In this document: piece by piece, positions 21,192 to 31,929 of the stretch
How the letters are laid out: every line of letters starts with the position of its first letter
Position numbering within the stretch: the first letter of the stretch is position 1
From: Agriotes lineatus
Lineage: Eukaryota; Arthropoda; Insecta; Coleoptera; Elateridae
Assembly (NCBI GenBank): GCA_940337035.1
Contig: CALNHX010007795.1
Coordinates: 1 to 64,000, forward strand
Length of the DNA: 64,000 nucleotides
Direction: 5' to 3'
Translations under genes and position numbers: made by a program
Notes under the pieces: model-generated
The model's database searches: none
What the model was told of the DNA's origin: nothing
What the model saw: the letters and a program-made list of their open reading frames with translations, nothing else

Positions 21192-21356
21192 CATTCAAGA
21201 ATGCGATTACGCCCCCTGGCGGCCATTCTAGAAACTTAAAAATAATGTTCAGCATTTTTTTTGGCCGCTTTAATCATACATTTTTGTACCCCAAGTCTTT
21301 ACCACAATTATTTTTCCAGATAGGGCTGAGTGGCCTTCTTAATTGGCCACCCGGTA

Positions 21357-21650
21357 CGCATACCAAGTTCTTCTACAGGAAGAATATCTACACCATTGTC
21401 CCCCATCAAAAGTGTACCGAGCATGGCTTTATTTGTTGGAAGACGAAGACATCCGTCATATGTTGCTAGTGACAGTGGGACATGATGCAATTCATATTGA
21501 AGTAACTGTTTCAAATCAACATTTCGGCCACTATCGGCAGCAACAACAAGTCTTCGTAATAGTAAAGACACATTACTTTTACGTTTTATTTCTTTTACTG
21601 GAACAAAATTGTAAAGTATTATGATAATGGCTGTTAACGTATGCTAAATA
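21357..21650 (-). pseudogene. GCDTTS-family transposon protein, N-terminal part
   Basis: An open minus-strand frame from about 21650 gives YNFVPVKEIKRKS, VSLLLRRLVVAADSGRNV, LKQLLQYELHHVPLSLA, TYDGCLRLPTNKAMLGTL and GVDILPVEELG. After a 1.75-kb insertion it continues at 19607 with CYIIDAMGVV. The pattern 'YELxxVPxSLxxxDGxLRxxNK' is part of the same uncharacterised family as the C-terminal portion. Further N-terminal sequence, if any, would lie in 21650-21705 but is not recognisable, so the first part of the family's usual length appears to be missing. Confidence 0.65.
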
Positions 21651-22411
21651 GTGGTTAGACGCATTGAGTAAAATGTGTAAAAACAAATGTAGCCATTTTA
21701 AAAAATGGGTTGGATGTATAAATCAATTAATGACTTTTTTTAATTCCTTGGCCCCAAAAACATATAATTTGACACCAAGATCACGTTTTTAGGTTGAGTG
21801 GTTTCCAAAGTACGAACAATCAAATATTTGCATCCGCCATTTTTTAAAATGGCGTCCAGAAAAGAGGGTCCGACTCATACACAGTGACCACCGGTTAAAA
21901 TATCATCTGAACTACTGTAATATATAATCTAGCATGGTGGTTAGCAGTTAGGTTTCATGGTGAGCCAACTTTATCATTTTACATATTTTACTAAATGGGC
22001 CTCCCTACTATAAGTTGCACCCATACTCTACCTCGTTTAGCTTTTGGGTTTCTGCTAAGTGTAACGTTGAAAGGTAGGTGCATTTGCTTCCAGGTTCCTC
22101 AGTGAGCTTACCGGTCCATTCTCGTTTATCGTGATGGAATTGGGTGGAGCGCAATCTACTTGGATCTGTTTACTGTTCATTAAGGCGTTGCCCCTGTGTT
22201 ATCTCGTGTTGGACCACCCATTGCTACACTGAGTCTAGTCGGCACTTCTTGGTATGGGCTGGACAGCGGTCCTATGTGAGTTCCTTTCCAGATTTTGAGA
22301 GATATTGTACGCGCTAGTCGTCTAGCCTTTTCGTGACTTTTCGTATGAGATGGCGTGTTGTCGTTAATCTCGTTTTTGTTTCGTAACAGTCGTTTCTGAA
22401 TAGTTTCTAGT

Positions 22412-22786
22412 TCAGAGTTTTTGCGCGTTTACACCTCTCCTTCTAGTAGCTAGAGCTTGCCTACCTTTATAATTAGAAGTAACTTGGATGTTATTATATG
22501 TGTGTGTTATTACAGTGTTTGCTCCAAGGACACCAGTTTTGAGCTCCTGCTCGTCAGGGAAGGCCCTGAATGTGTTAAATATATAGGTTGAGTTGTGACT
22601 AGCCAGTAGGTTTGCTAAATTGCAGTCTGTAACTGCGATTTCATGTTTGAACCATCTTCTCAGATAATAAATTGAATAGTCGTTGAGTATTTTGCCCTTT
22701 AGTCTTGTATGATACCTATAGATTAATATTTTCTGTAAAACGTGTTTACCATACCCTGTATATTGTACAACTGCATGCAGGTGATT
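22412..22786 (-). CDS. Unknown 124-codon open frame lacking an ATG
   Basis: The minus strand is open from the stop at 22787-22789 to a TGA at 22412-22414. It includes LHAVVQYTGYGKHVLQ, RYHTRLKGKILNDYSIYYL, RRWFKHEIAVTDCNLANLL and ASHNSTYIFNTFRAFPDEQ, and ends GRQALATRRRGVNAQKL. The composition is strongly protein-like and contains no methionine start, so it may be an internal exon or a transposon fragment. A second open stretch in another frame continues to about 22180 (TISLKIWKGTHIGPLSSP). I cannot name the family. It lies just beyond the end of repeat family A copy 2. Confidence 0.4.
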   Translation of the reverse strand, partial: NHLHAVVQYTGYGKHVLQKILIYRYHTRLKGKILNDYSIYYLRRWFKHEIAVTDCNLANLLASHNSTYIFNTFRAFPDEQELKTGVLGANTVITHTYNNIQVTSNYKGRQALATRRRGVNAQKL

Positions 22787-25112
22787 TTATGAGCGAATTA
22801 AACGTTAATAGATGGAGGCAGGATATGTCCGTAGCTGCACCAATTTTAACGACACCCTTATGCCAAGGTGGTTTCCTTTTGGGTTAAGAAATGGGAATCA
22901 ACCCCTACGCAAAAATTAATTATCCAGTGGCGTTCAAAAAATAATAATTATCTACTTTCCTCTCAAAGTGAGTTAGACAGAAACGTCTACGATTTCCGTA
23001 TAGAACTGAGTGCACTTTTGAGTGAATACTGGTCGTAAATGTGTTCAAACTACGCTTGGACATAATTAATTTAAGTAATTTTAGTATTTAATTTACAATT
23101 AGTAAAATTGTGGACTAATTCTGTGTAAATGTCACATTCTAATTCATTTTGTTACGTGGTGCTGCACTCGCTTATCTGTATAGCTGTATATACTGTATAG
23201 CTGTATATACTGTATAGCCTTATGCATACATAAACCGACGCAATAAAACGACTAGTCCAGTAAGTCGCTGATTTAGTTAAACCCACAAAATAGCGTCAAC
23301 TTGAACTTGAAATTTATGTATAAATGCAGAGTGTATGTTATTTATTTTCAATTCAGTTCCTAACATCGAGCTGTGTTCATTTTGCTGTGTGAGTTAATGC
23401 AAACTACAACTGTTAAAAAAAGTTTAGCTTGGTTTCCCTGCTAACAAGAAGCATCCTCAGCCTTTTTATCCGTTCAACAAGTTTCCAACTATCCAGTAAA
23501 TAACTACCATATTAACTTGGTCCTCAAACTACGTTCTCTTAATTACTTCCCAAAAAATGCAATAATTGGGAAGGCTTAGAACAGTAACAGACGTTTATGA
23601 ATAATGCCTTTGCGTTACGTTTTCGTTTCTTATAAGTATCCTTAAATTATTTACGGATTATTTTACGTAATGATCATAATTTATGAGAGCAAGTAACCAG
23701 TTGGTAAATTGTTTGCGTTTCTAGTTGACATATAGTGGGTTCGAACCACACCTGTTAGTTACGCAGTACGCTCTACGTCACCACAATAAAACCTTTGGTG
23801 ATCGTCACTCCTGTGAAGGAACATTCTTTCTTAATCAACGAGTTATAATATCCACCTGCTCAATCTGCGACCGAATATGGCTTCTAAAATCATCAGGTGC
23901 TGAATATTATATTAAGCGGTGGAAGAAAAAGAAGATTATAGTTCACGCAGCATAAATGGTCCCTGATACGCTTTTATTAATGAGGTGGTAATTTAATCTT
24001 CAGACAGCTGCACAGAACGCATCTGTTCTTCTCTATATTACTTTATTTAGATTTCTTGAATATTCGCCTTTAGTACTATTTATAAATCAACTTTTCTATC
24101 CATTAAATAACTTTCTACGACCACCATATCATGATTACTAGTAGCGGCTCGCATTCCAGAATTTTGTGTTTATGAAAAAAATATTTCCTTGTATTTATTT
24201 TTCATCATCCTTCTCATGCGTAATTTTTATTTAATGAATGTGAACTGACTGTGAGATAAGCGCAGCTTGCTTTTATTGATGCATTGGTTTCAGATCGAAG
24301 AGAATGGACTGAAGCGGATGCAGAACGGCTAGAAGTAGGTCAAAAGATAAGAGTATTTTACAATTTAATAGGAGCCTTCAAAGCAAAGGCTCAACCTTCA
24401 AACAGCTTGACTCTAACTTGCTTCCTGCGTATCGCCCGCGTATAGAATTTTTGATAACAATTTTGGCAGACGCTCGCTTCGTCGAGTTCTGATGAAGAAA
24501 CGTTGCATTTGCGAAGCATATGAAGTCGGCCGTGTGTACAATTCCGACAGAAGGTGCGTTGGACATTGAGATTTTCGTAATGTGGTTACCTTGTTATCTA
24601 TTGTATTATGCTCATAATTTACTGTGGCACATTGATACAATATTTATTATTAGCTAGCTTGTCAAGTTTCGTTAGTAAATTTTTCCAACAATGCTAGCTT
24701 TTGCCAGTCAATATGCGATATATTTAAATATTGGAATATCGAAATCTGTCTACTAGAGAGGAGGAGGGGTAGAAAATGCATTTCATGTTCGCTTTTCAGT
24801 CCTTCTTTAGAGCGTATGAATATAGCATGTTTTACGATGTCGCCTACTAAACAACGCAGGTGTCTAAAATATAGCCCCTTTCTCTCTCCCCACTTTTCTG
24901 ATATAAGAATTTTTATTTTTATATTGTCAAACATATCCATTCTGTGATTTTGTTAGTCAATTTATAAATGCACTGTTGCTCCACTCCAACTCATCTAAGG
25001 ATCCTAAAAATTTTTCTGCGCTAATTTAATGTCTTTCCACTTTACTGATCTCATGCTCGACATACCATCGCATTCACAGAAAACTGGTAGAGCCAAATTT
25101 GAACACTTAATT
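22787..25112. other. No recognisable gene; one short tandem repeat
   Basis: AT-rich sequence. Near 23173-23222 the 17-bp word 'tatagctgtatatactg' is repeated about three times. Several 60-90 codon frames (for example 23725-23955 plus, 24413-24940 minus) show no known motif and are regarded as chance. Confidence 0.4.
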
Positions 25113-25405
25113 GGGCTATGGTGTTATGGAATGCACCCTAATAAATAAAATATAAATTATTTTTTAAAAAATTTAACCACATAGGGATCTCATAAAACTG
25201 AACAACTTTTTTATTTGCCATTTTTTTGAGAACACCAAACAAAATTGAGTTAAAATTCGAAATAGTTTTGCCTATGGAATAATATTTTAATTTAATGGCA
25301 CAAAACACAAAAAACTAATCTTTGAAATAGAAAAGTTGTTCATCTTGGTGAGCTCTATAACTGGTAAAATTATTATGTGGACTTCCATAACACCCTGCAT
25401 AGCCC
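25113..25405. mobile_element. Probable 293-bp MITE with imperfect inverted ends
   Basis: gggctatggtgttatggaat at the left pairs imperfectly with the complement of cttccataacaccctgcatagccc at the right. The AT-rich interior contains a further inverted pair (aactgaacaacttttttatt and aaaagttgttcatcttgg). No coding capacity; target duplication not clear. Confidence 0.5.
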
Positions 25406-25819
25406 ATAACTCGCAGAAATTCTATGTAAGTTAGAGAACATATTTTGAGGTAGGGCCCAAAAATTTGCCATTACGTTTCAAAATAGCAGCTCAGAATAGC
25501 TGCTAAAAACTCAGTTTTTGATCTATAACTTCTGAAATAGATGATTTACGAAAGAAAGTTTCAAATAAAAGTTTAGCCCTTATTATTTTACATATTTTAT
25601 ATTCATACAGTATTATTGATAAAGCTAATAATAAAAGAGATAATTACGAAATTAGAAACCTATTTTTAAGAAATGTTGTGTCTGCTGCTAGATAGGTTTT
25701 TTTCATTATGCTATCAAGAAAAATAGTCTTACGGGTTTGATAAGTAAAAGTAAAAAAAAATTAAACTCCATTGTAAAGGGGGGTGGTGGGACAATACGAC
25801 TAACTCACAACCCAGTCTC

Positions 25820-26830
25820 ACTGCCAAGATGTGTGGTGGCAAATTTGCAACGATTGTAAAGGTCGCTGAAGCGCACATTCTTCAGAAATTTGATTCTGAC
25901 AAACACCATAAAATGAAACATCATTCCTGAGAAAGTTTCTCTTAGATGTGAAGATCTTAATGGTTGAATTAAGAGAAGCAGAAATCCGTGTGGAAGATGC
26001 CTGAGGTCTAAGCAATATTATGACATCATATTAGAAAATGCTGTTCAAAATCTGTTGAAGGAAACTGGGCAGGAAGAGTTCACCGATTATGGTTCCCAAC
26101 GTTGAAAAATCCATCGATCTCAGTTGATGAACCAATCAACAAAAATTGCTTAAGTTTGTTTGATGAACCACTAAACAAAGATGGAAACAAGGCTAAAATT
26201 CTTTTAAGACAGGGGAAGGGTGATGCAAGTCTATTTGCTAACCTTTAGGTTCTTTAATTAAAAGAATCAGGCCTTCTCACTATCACCTTCTGACTGTGGA
26301 AAGTGAGATAATTTTCAAAATGAGACCACCTCCAATGCTAAGTACATTATACGAACATCCAGATGCGAAGTTCATCTTACCGCTGAGTGATAATATAATG
26401 TCTGGGAGATTTTAAATTGATATGATACTTTATGATAGTTTATCAGCTAGAAATTTAACAATTTGTCTTGATGGCTTGGATCTGGAAGAGATAATAAAAG
26501 ATCCGACACGTATTACCTCTAATAGCATTTTGCTTTTAGATTTAATCTTTATATACAGAAGTTCAAATTGTTAGTTTGCATGAAGTATCGAATCACGAAC
26601 TTATTCAATGCCAATTTTTAACGGACTGTTCCAAACCAAAACCAATTATTCGAACCTATGAGGATACTAAACAATTTTCATTTATTCTTCTACGATCATC
26701 TTAGTTCTATTCCGTGGAATAATATTTATAACATCGACAATATTAAAGATAAACTTGAGTTCTTAAATTAGAATTTAAACACCCTACTTGACTTGTACGC
26801 TAGCGTTCAAAACAAATACATTTTCTAAGC
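25820..26830 (+). pseudogene. Decayed non-LTR retrotransposon (ORF1 end and endonuclease)
   Basis: Broken frames on the plus strand give WWQICNDCKG (PHD-like end) and FLLDVKILMVELREAEIRV; then SLFDEPLNKDGNKAKILLRQ, GKGDASLFANL, and RPPPMLSTLYEHPDAKFIL. They continue with an endonuclease block NLTICLDGLDLEEIIKDPTR followed by ITSNSILLLDLIF, then EVSNHELIQCQFLTDC and SSIPWNNIYNIDNIKDKL. 'DFNID...L.II..PTRIT..S.LLDLI' and 'S.HEL..C' are the APE-type endonuclease signatures of CR1/Jockey-group elements. There are many stops and shifts, and the reverse transcriptase is missing. This copy is older than the minus-strand element at 47-51 kb. Confidence 0.7.
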
Positions 26831-27150
26831 CAGCCGCACCGTGATTAACTAGTAATATAACGTTACTTATGACTACGAAATAAAGCTCTATTTATATATA
26901 AATTGGCAAAATTATATAACATTTTATTACATCATGTAACTTGTGTATTTATCTGTTTAAAATTGGTCTATGAGAAAAAATAACAAGAAAACAAGACCAC
27001 ACCCGAACATGAATGAAAAGCACTTGAATTGAAAGATTTAGAAATAATGTTAGAAGAACCATAATAAAATACGGGGTTAGTAGTAGTAGTATTTCGGGGA
27101 GACTTATGTCTAGCAAGTAGGCCATCATAGGCCCTTCTTGCCAATCCCGT

Positions 27151-27397
27151 GGACAAGGTCTAGGCATGCAGAGCACCAGGTAGCTTAATCCTACTTAGAA
27201 TTTTGCCGAGACTAAGGAGTTCCAACCTTAGCAAGGGATCTTTTACATGCTACACATCGTAGTAACATGGGACCCACGGCTTTACATCACTTCCGAATGA
27301 TGGCATTCTGTAGAGGCTTCCATTTGAATTTTTTATTTTTAAAAACCTCACCGGGATCGGGGATCGAACTCTCGACCCTTAGATCAGTAGCCAGAAT
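27151..27397 (-). mobile_element. tRNA-derived SINE, family S1, copy 2
   Basis: Shares with copy 1 (6814-7100) the blocks ggacaaggtctaggcatgc, acatgctacacatcg and cacttccgaatgatggcatt. The B box reads GGGTCGAGAGTTCGATCCCC on the minus strand; the tRNA-like head is cut off before the A box. A small TAG trinucleotide run lies just outside at 27076-27090. Confidence 0.7.
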
Positions 27398-27559
27398 ACG
27401 GGGTTAACAAGAAATCAAAATAAAAGGGTGGAAAACGATACAAAGATTGGTAACTGACGTCACACATTGTAAGTGTATGTATGTATTATCGTTAACCTCG
27501 TTTTACCTTGCGATGTAGAGGCTGGTGCTTTATGTGCTTGCATCTGGCGGTACAATGCT

Positions 27560-27845
27560 CAACTTGCCCCGGATTCGGGATACAAAGTTGGAGCGCGCCT
27601 TTTGTGCTTACACAGCAACCATTGTGTGAAGTGTGTGTCATGTTGATGTGTTGACCTTGTTACTCTATCTCTTAGGTCTGTGGATCTGAGTAGAGCACAG
27701 TTAATTTGGTGCCCAACTGTGAATTGTCTCACCGAGCCCGATTCCAATCGCCAAGGCTTCGGAAAAATTTCGGCCTCCGCGGGATTCGAACCAAGGACTT
27801 GCTTACTAGCAAGCCTAGCGCTACCCAACTGCGCTACCCGGCTTC
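27560..27845 (-). mobile_element. tRNA-derived SINE, family S2
   Basis: On the minus strand 27842-27773 resembles a tRNA: A box GGGTAGCGCAGTTGGGTAGC, B box TTGGTTCGAATCC. The stem around CTTGC...GCAAG has a loop of only six bases, so it is not a functional tRNA. The body downstream on that strand is about 200 bp of non-coding sequence; its far end is not well defined because no second copy is present here. Confidence 0.6.
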
Positions 27846-30800
27846 TTTGTAAGTGTATAGAAAGAGTAAAATTGGGAAGTGTGACAAAGGAAGGCTAAGG
27901 AAGACGCGACGAAACATGAAACAAAGTAATAGAAAATGGCACTATTGAATAGGTAGAAGAGGAAGGGGAGAACCACAAACGAGGTGCAACAGTAAGACCT
28001 ATTATATTGCAAGTACAATTGGTATTGTTAGAAGACAAAAACAGCAAGAAACGCTGAATAGCAGAATCCTAGAATTGGAGAAACCAGCGCCTTAATTCCC
28101 AAATAACATATATTTTAATAATCGCCCCCTACGAATTTTATGTAAAAGTACAATCATAAGATAAATAGATAGGGCAAATCACCACAATTTATAAATTAAA
28201 TGGCTTTAATAATAGAATTCTGTATAGTGCCAATCTCAAGGTTATTTAAAAAGGATGTTATAATTATTTACTTAATAAATAGTGTACTGCTTTTTTGTAT
28301 TTTATTTATTTGCAATTAATTGAATTAAAGCTCAGGTCTAGCATGAAATAAACTCTTACCACGGGCGTAGCTTCAACAACTAGTATTACAAATACTTTTG
28401 TGTATGACAAATTCACTAGTATGGCAATTGCTAAAATTCGTTTCTAACAGCTTTAACCTTAAATTGAATGTAAACACAAAATGATCTGCACGTATAAACA
28501 TTTGCGTAATTTGACTTCAAACACCAAAATGGTACAACTCACATCAGCTAAAATATAATGCAAATTATGTGACGTAGTTTTCGGCTAACCTGGTTTAGTT
28601 TCAGTGACGTAAAACGACGCTCTAATCTGCTGTTGTTCTATTTCCGGCAAATCTTACAAAATCGGCTTCAAACCACAAATTCGAGGGACGCTATTTCGAT
28701 TACCCGAATCTGGATGAATCTCTGCAGCTGGGACGACGTTTAAGACCTCGTACGATGGCCAATGTTGATGCAACTTTGGCTTTACGGGCCTTCAGCAACA
28801 GCTTTCCCGTGAATTTTAAGAGGTGTGTATGCTGACTTTAATGAATCTAAGGACGCCACGGGAATTACGAACTGGGTGATGGCATCTTCCTCCAAATTTC
28901 TACACACGCGCATACGATTCTTGCTGGTTGATAACTCCAAGTAGTCGAAAGGGGGCTCCGAAGTTGATCGCACTTGGGCAATTCTTGCAGCTGGCTATCC
29001 CTCTTCACTGGGGACTGTTATCACGATGAAAATTATACTCAAAGATATCCCCTTTTTGGCTGATACAAATAACTTTTTTATTAATAATTTTACATCAAAA
29101 CTGAGAGCAGTTCTTGCACGCAACAAATTTTACAAGGCTTGTTTTCGATATTAAACAATTGACTATGTCGTATCCTAGCGATTACGATTTACATTTGTTT
29201 TATGAAAATAAGTGTTGATGTCATGTTTTAACTTATGAACTATAGTTTCGATATACTGTCTTTGCTTAAATACTAAACTGTCTTTTCTTGGGACTTGTCA
29301 CTTTTACACTTTAAACTACTGCTTTTAATCACTTCAGTTTTAAATACACTGTTTTCACATATTTATTTTAGCACTGCACGATGCCTGTGTTCTTTGATAT
29401 GTAGTCTAATTGCTCTTTGCAATCTTTACTTCCTCGTAATGCTTTACATTACCCGTTAGTTGTATTGCTATTTGTTGTCTCTATAATCTTTTACTCATAA
29501 CACTTATATAATTTTTGTACTTCACTAACCATCTCTGTATTATATTAAAATTCATATCATTGTATTGATTTCACCCAACTCAAATCTGTCAGCTACATAA
29601 ATTAAGCTGCGTTTGCCATTCCTAACATCAATTATTAATAAAACGCTGAATGTAACCCTCTTGATTCTGACTTATCTAATGCTACCTTTCTCAATCAAAT
29701 TATAATAACTGCTAATCATATCATGTGCATTTATTTGTGTAAAATACTGACTTTATTTGTTCATTTTGAAATTATTCATTTTCGTGTTAGTTAGGCAATC
29801 AGAATTTCTGTGGGAACTAAACCATTACAATATATAAATACATGTATATAAGTGCCACTACAGGTGACAGATATCTTAAACCTTTATTATTTTCTGTACC
29901 GGTTTTTAATTCCAACTTCTAAATTATATATTTGGGTTTTCGAATTACAGGCGTCTAATATTTGAAAACATCATTTGCGTTTCACACTTTCCCCTCTTGG
30001 AAAATCACAGTTTATTAAGTTATTTACAGTATCAAATGTCTATTCCCTTTAATGGCGTTTGTATCAAACGTTAAACCTTTCCAGACTGCGGCAGGTGTAA
30101 TTTTCCAATTAATCGGGTCGGATTGTTTATTGAAATCGGCAAATAGAGCGTCCAATTTTCGGCCCGAGGTACAAAACCATAAATAATTGAGTTCAGTTTT
30201 AGTTCTAGCAAACTAAATTAGAGTGGTAACGCGGTAACTCGGGCGAGAGGAGAAAAGTTGAACACGTAATTAATGAATTTAATTTGGAAATTCAATTAAC
30301 AGGCCGTTTGTTTTTGCAACTTACTAAGTGATTTATCAGGCCCATTTCTCTCGCATTCTTCGTTATCTTTTGCCTTTTATTCGGCAAAATTGCCCGGAAA
30401 ATCGAAATTAGGCAGCGCTTAAGCAGCGCATGGGAGGACGTCTCCGGGACCATATTTAGGGCTCTTCGTCGGCGTTGCGACGCTTGAAGGTCTCGTAACG
30501 AGTCGACTTGAGCTCGCCCTACTCAGCGAGGTGTCCCAACGTCTGCTTAAGAGATTAATTTATTCGTCGCCGAAATATTTGGACCCTAATTTTTCCGGCT
30601 ATTCGGCTAGGATAAATAAATTAAAATTAAGCGACATTGTAGCAAGTCGCGACGTAGTAAACTTCCCAGAAGCGGGATCAGACGAATGCTCTGTTTTTGC
30701 CCCTATAAACAGCAATTAAAAGCTCGCAAGTTGCTCTGAATATTTAATTAAAAGGACGCGAACACGAGCTTAAATATTGACAGCCTTTTTGCTCTTCTAT

Positions 30801-30954
30801 TTACTTTGCTGGGAATAAAACAAGTGGTACTTATAAACTTTGTTGTTTATTCGCTACACTGACTGGCAAATACTCCCGTTTGGTTCAAATTAACCAATCA
30901 AACTTCTTTCGATTTTAGAGGGAAGATTTGTGTACTCCCAGCGGTGCATCTAGT
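27846..30954. other. No mobile element recognised; one possible exon
   Basis: AT-rich, with 30000-30540 somewhat less so. Apart from the minus-strand frame at 28782-28990, no frame has protein character. This is the longest stretch without visible transposon debris, so host regulatory or intronic sequence may lie here, but nothing specific can be identified. Confidence 0.35.
28782..28990 (-). CDS. Possible 3'-terminal exon, unknown protein
   Basis: A clean frame reads ARIAQVRSTSEPPFDYLELS, TSKNRMRVCRNLEEDAITQF and VIPVASLDSLKSAYTPLKI, ending HGKAVAEGP at a stop. No ATG is present. Just upstream on this strand, 'gggatagccag' before CTGCAAG could be a splice acceptor. Codon use and composition look coding, and no transposon family is suggested. 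It may be the last exon of a host gene extending toward higher coordinates, or a fragment of an unrecognised element. Confidence 0.25.
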
Positions 30955-30962
30955 ATTGAAAG

Positions 30963-31592
30963 TAGGGTTTCCAAGTCCCGGGACCAAAAATGTTTTCGGG
31001 ACTTACGAGCTGAATTTCAAGTCCCAGGACTAGTCCCGAAGATCCCGAAAATGGTCCCGAAAGGGAAATAGTGTTCAGGGGAAATTTTCGAATGCAATTT
31101 CCAAAGAAAAACAAGTGTTGTAAGTTAAATAAAGTATTTCTGTGCTGATAATCTGCGTTGGGGCTCGTCTATAACTTCATTGCTATCTTCTAGTACTAAA
31201 AATGTATGTCGCTCTTCATCTTTTGCTTTTGTTTGAACTGCAAAGTGCTTGTTTAATCCTTTCGTCAAGCTGCCTCTGGTTATGATAATTTTATAGGAAC
31301 AAACTTTACATTTCGTCAATTGTTTATCTTCAATATATAAAATTGTTGCCATATTGACTTCAAATCGTTATTTTTTTTAATGTAGAATGAAGGTACGTTG
31401 CGAATCGAAATTCATTCTAATTGTAACGCTTTAGCAGACAAATAAAGAACACATTTAAAACTCAAAAATATAAATTTTCAGCTTCTTCGCACATAATCTT
31501 AAAAGTCTACAAATTTAGTTACCTTACTGTTACTACGTACTCACACGACTACGGGTAAAATCCGGCACCGGATCCCGGGACTGAAAACACTA
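30963..31592 (-). mobile_element. Non-autonomous hAT element, 630 bp
   Basis: Ends read TAGGGTTTCCAAGTCCCGGG and, on the other strand, TAGTGTTTTCAGTCCCGGGA. A perfect 8-bp duplication ATTGAAAG flanks them (30955-30962, 31593-31600), the hallmark of hAT elements. Subterminal 'cccgggac' and 'gtcccga' words repeat several times at the left end. The interior retains only the first part of the transposase. Confidence 0.85.
31125..31352 (-). pseudogene. BED-type zinc finger of a hAT transposase
   Basis: The frame contains QLTKCKVCSYKIIITRGSLT and KGLNKHF, the Cys-x2-Cys part and the 'LxxHL'-like stretch of a BED finger, which binds terminal DNA in hAT transposases. Here only one His of the usual pair is evident (LNKHF). 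The catalytic domain and dimerisation region are absent, so the element depends on a helper copy. It begins MATILYIEDKQ and runs to a stop at 31125. Confidence 0.65.
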
Positions 31593-31929
31593 ATTGAAAG
31601 GTATGTTAATTCACGGTTTTCCAAACTGGGGTACACGTACTTCTAGGGGTACGCTGGCCAGGTATAGGGGACATTGTGTACATTTAATCTTAGATTTTCT
31701 TATGGTAAACTTATTTATTCAACAAGCAGAACTTTTTATAAAGAATGACTTTTTGTCGCAAAACCAATAATAAATTGTTTTTTCCGCTTGTCAAGGGACA
31801 CACTGTATATGTGATGTCGTGGCACGTAGTAGTCTGGTAGTCTCAAAGGGGTTCTTTATAATAATTAATGTTATTAGCTGTTACAACGCTTAGCTTACTT
31901 GTATTCTATGCAGATAGATGGATTCACAT

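Larger units (their letters stand above)
19610..21354. mobile_element. Long palindromic Tc1/mariner-class foldback element
   Basis: Inverted ends cagggtggccaattaagaag and ccgggtggccaattaagaag are bounded by TA (19608-19609 and 21355-21356), and removal rejoins the host protein frame. The palindrome continues inward: the left arm to about 20190 (ggcgtccgaacattttcgga, gtcgccgctagagggcgttt) is mirrored from about 20385 onward, so the arms are nearly 600 bp each, interrupted on the right by the P-type MITE. The unpaired centre is about 200 bp. No coding capacity of its own. Confidence 0.8.
17789..22010 (-). mobile_element. 4.2-kb TIR transposon encoding a GCDTTS-motif protein
   Basis: Terminal inverted repeats of about 300 bp (17789-18090 and 21705-22010) start TAGTGGGGAGGC and TAGTAGGGAGGC. 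They share long blocks such as tggctcaccctgaaacctaac and accggtggtcactgtgta. TAA flanks both ends (17786-17788, 22011-22013), and the empty site is seen in repeat copy 1 as tctcaaagttg. The interior encodes one minus-strand protein, split by a later insertion. A 3-bp TWA target is typical of PIF/Harbinger, but the ends and protein do not obviously match; the superfamily is left open. Confidence 0.75.
15440..22060 (+). repeat. Repeat family A, copy 2, split by two insertions
   Basis: Segments 15440-16066, 17474-17788 and 22011-22060 align in order with copy 1 at 2575-3640. Between them sit a solo LTR (16067-17473) and a TIR transposon (17789-22010). The tandem CGCTAAGT units start at 15878 and 15998, and resume at 17529 after the LTR; subtracting the insertion gives a constant 120-bp period. 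Copy 2 extends further on both sides than copy 1. Confidence 0.7.

Noticed and set aside
17789..22010. CACTA (EnSpm) transposon, because of TAGTG/CACTA-like ends
   Set aside because: TAGTG stands at the 5' end instead of CACTA, and the encoded protein lacks CACTA transposase features.
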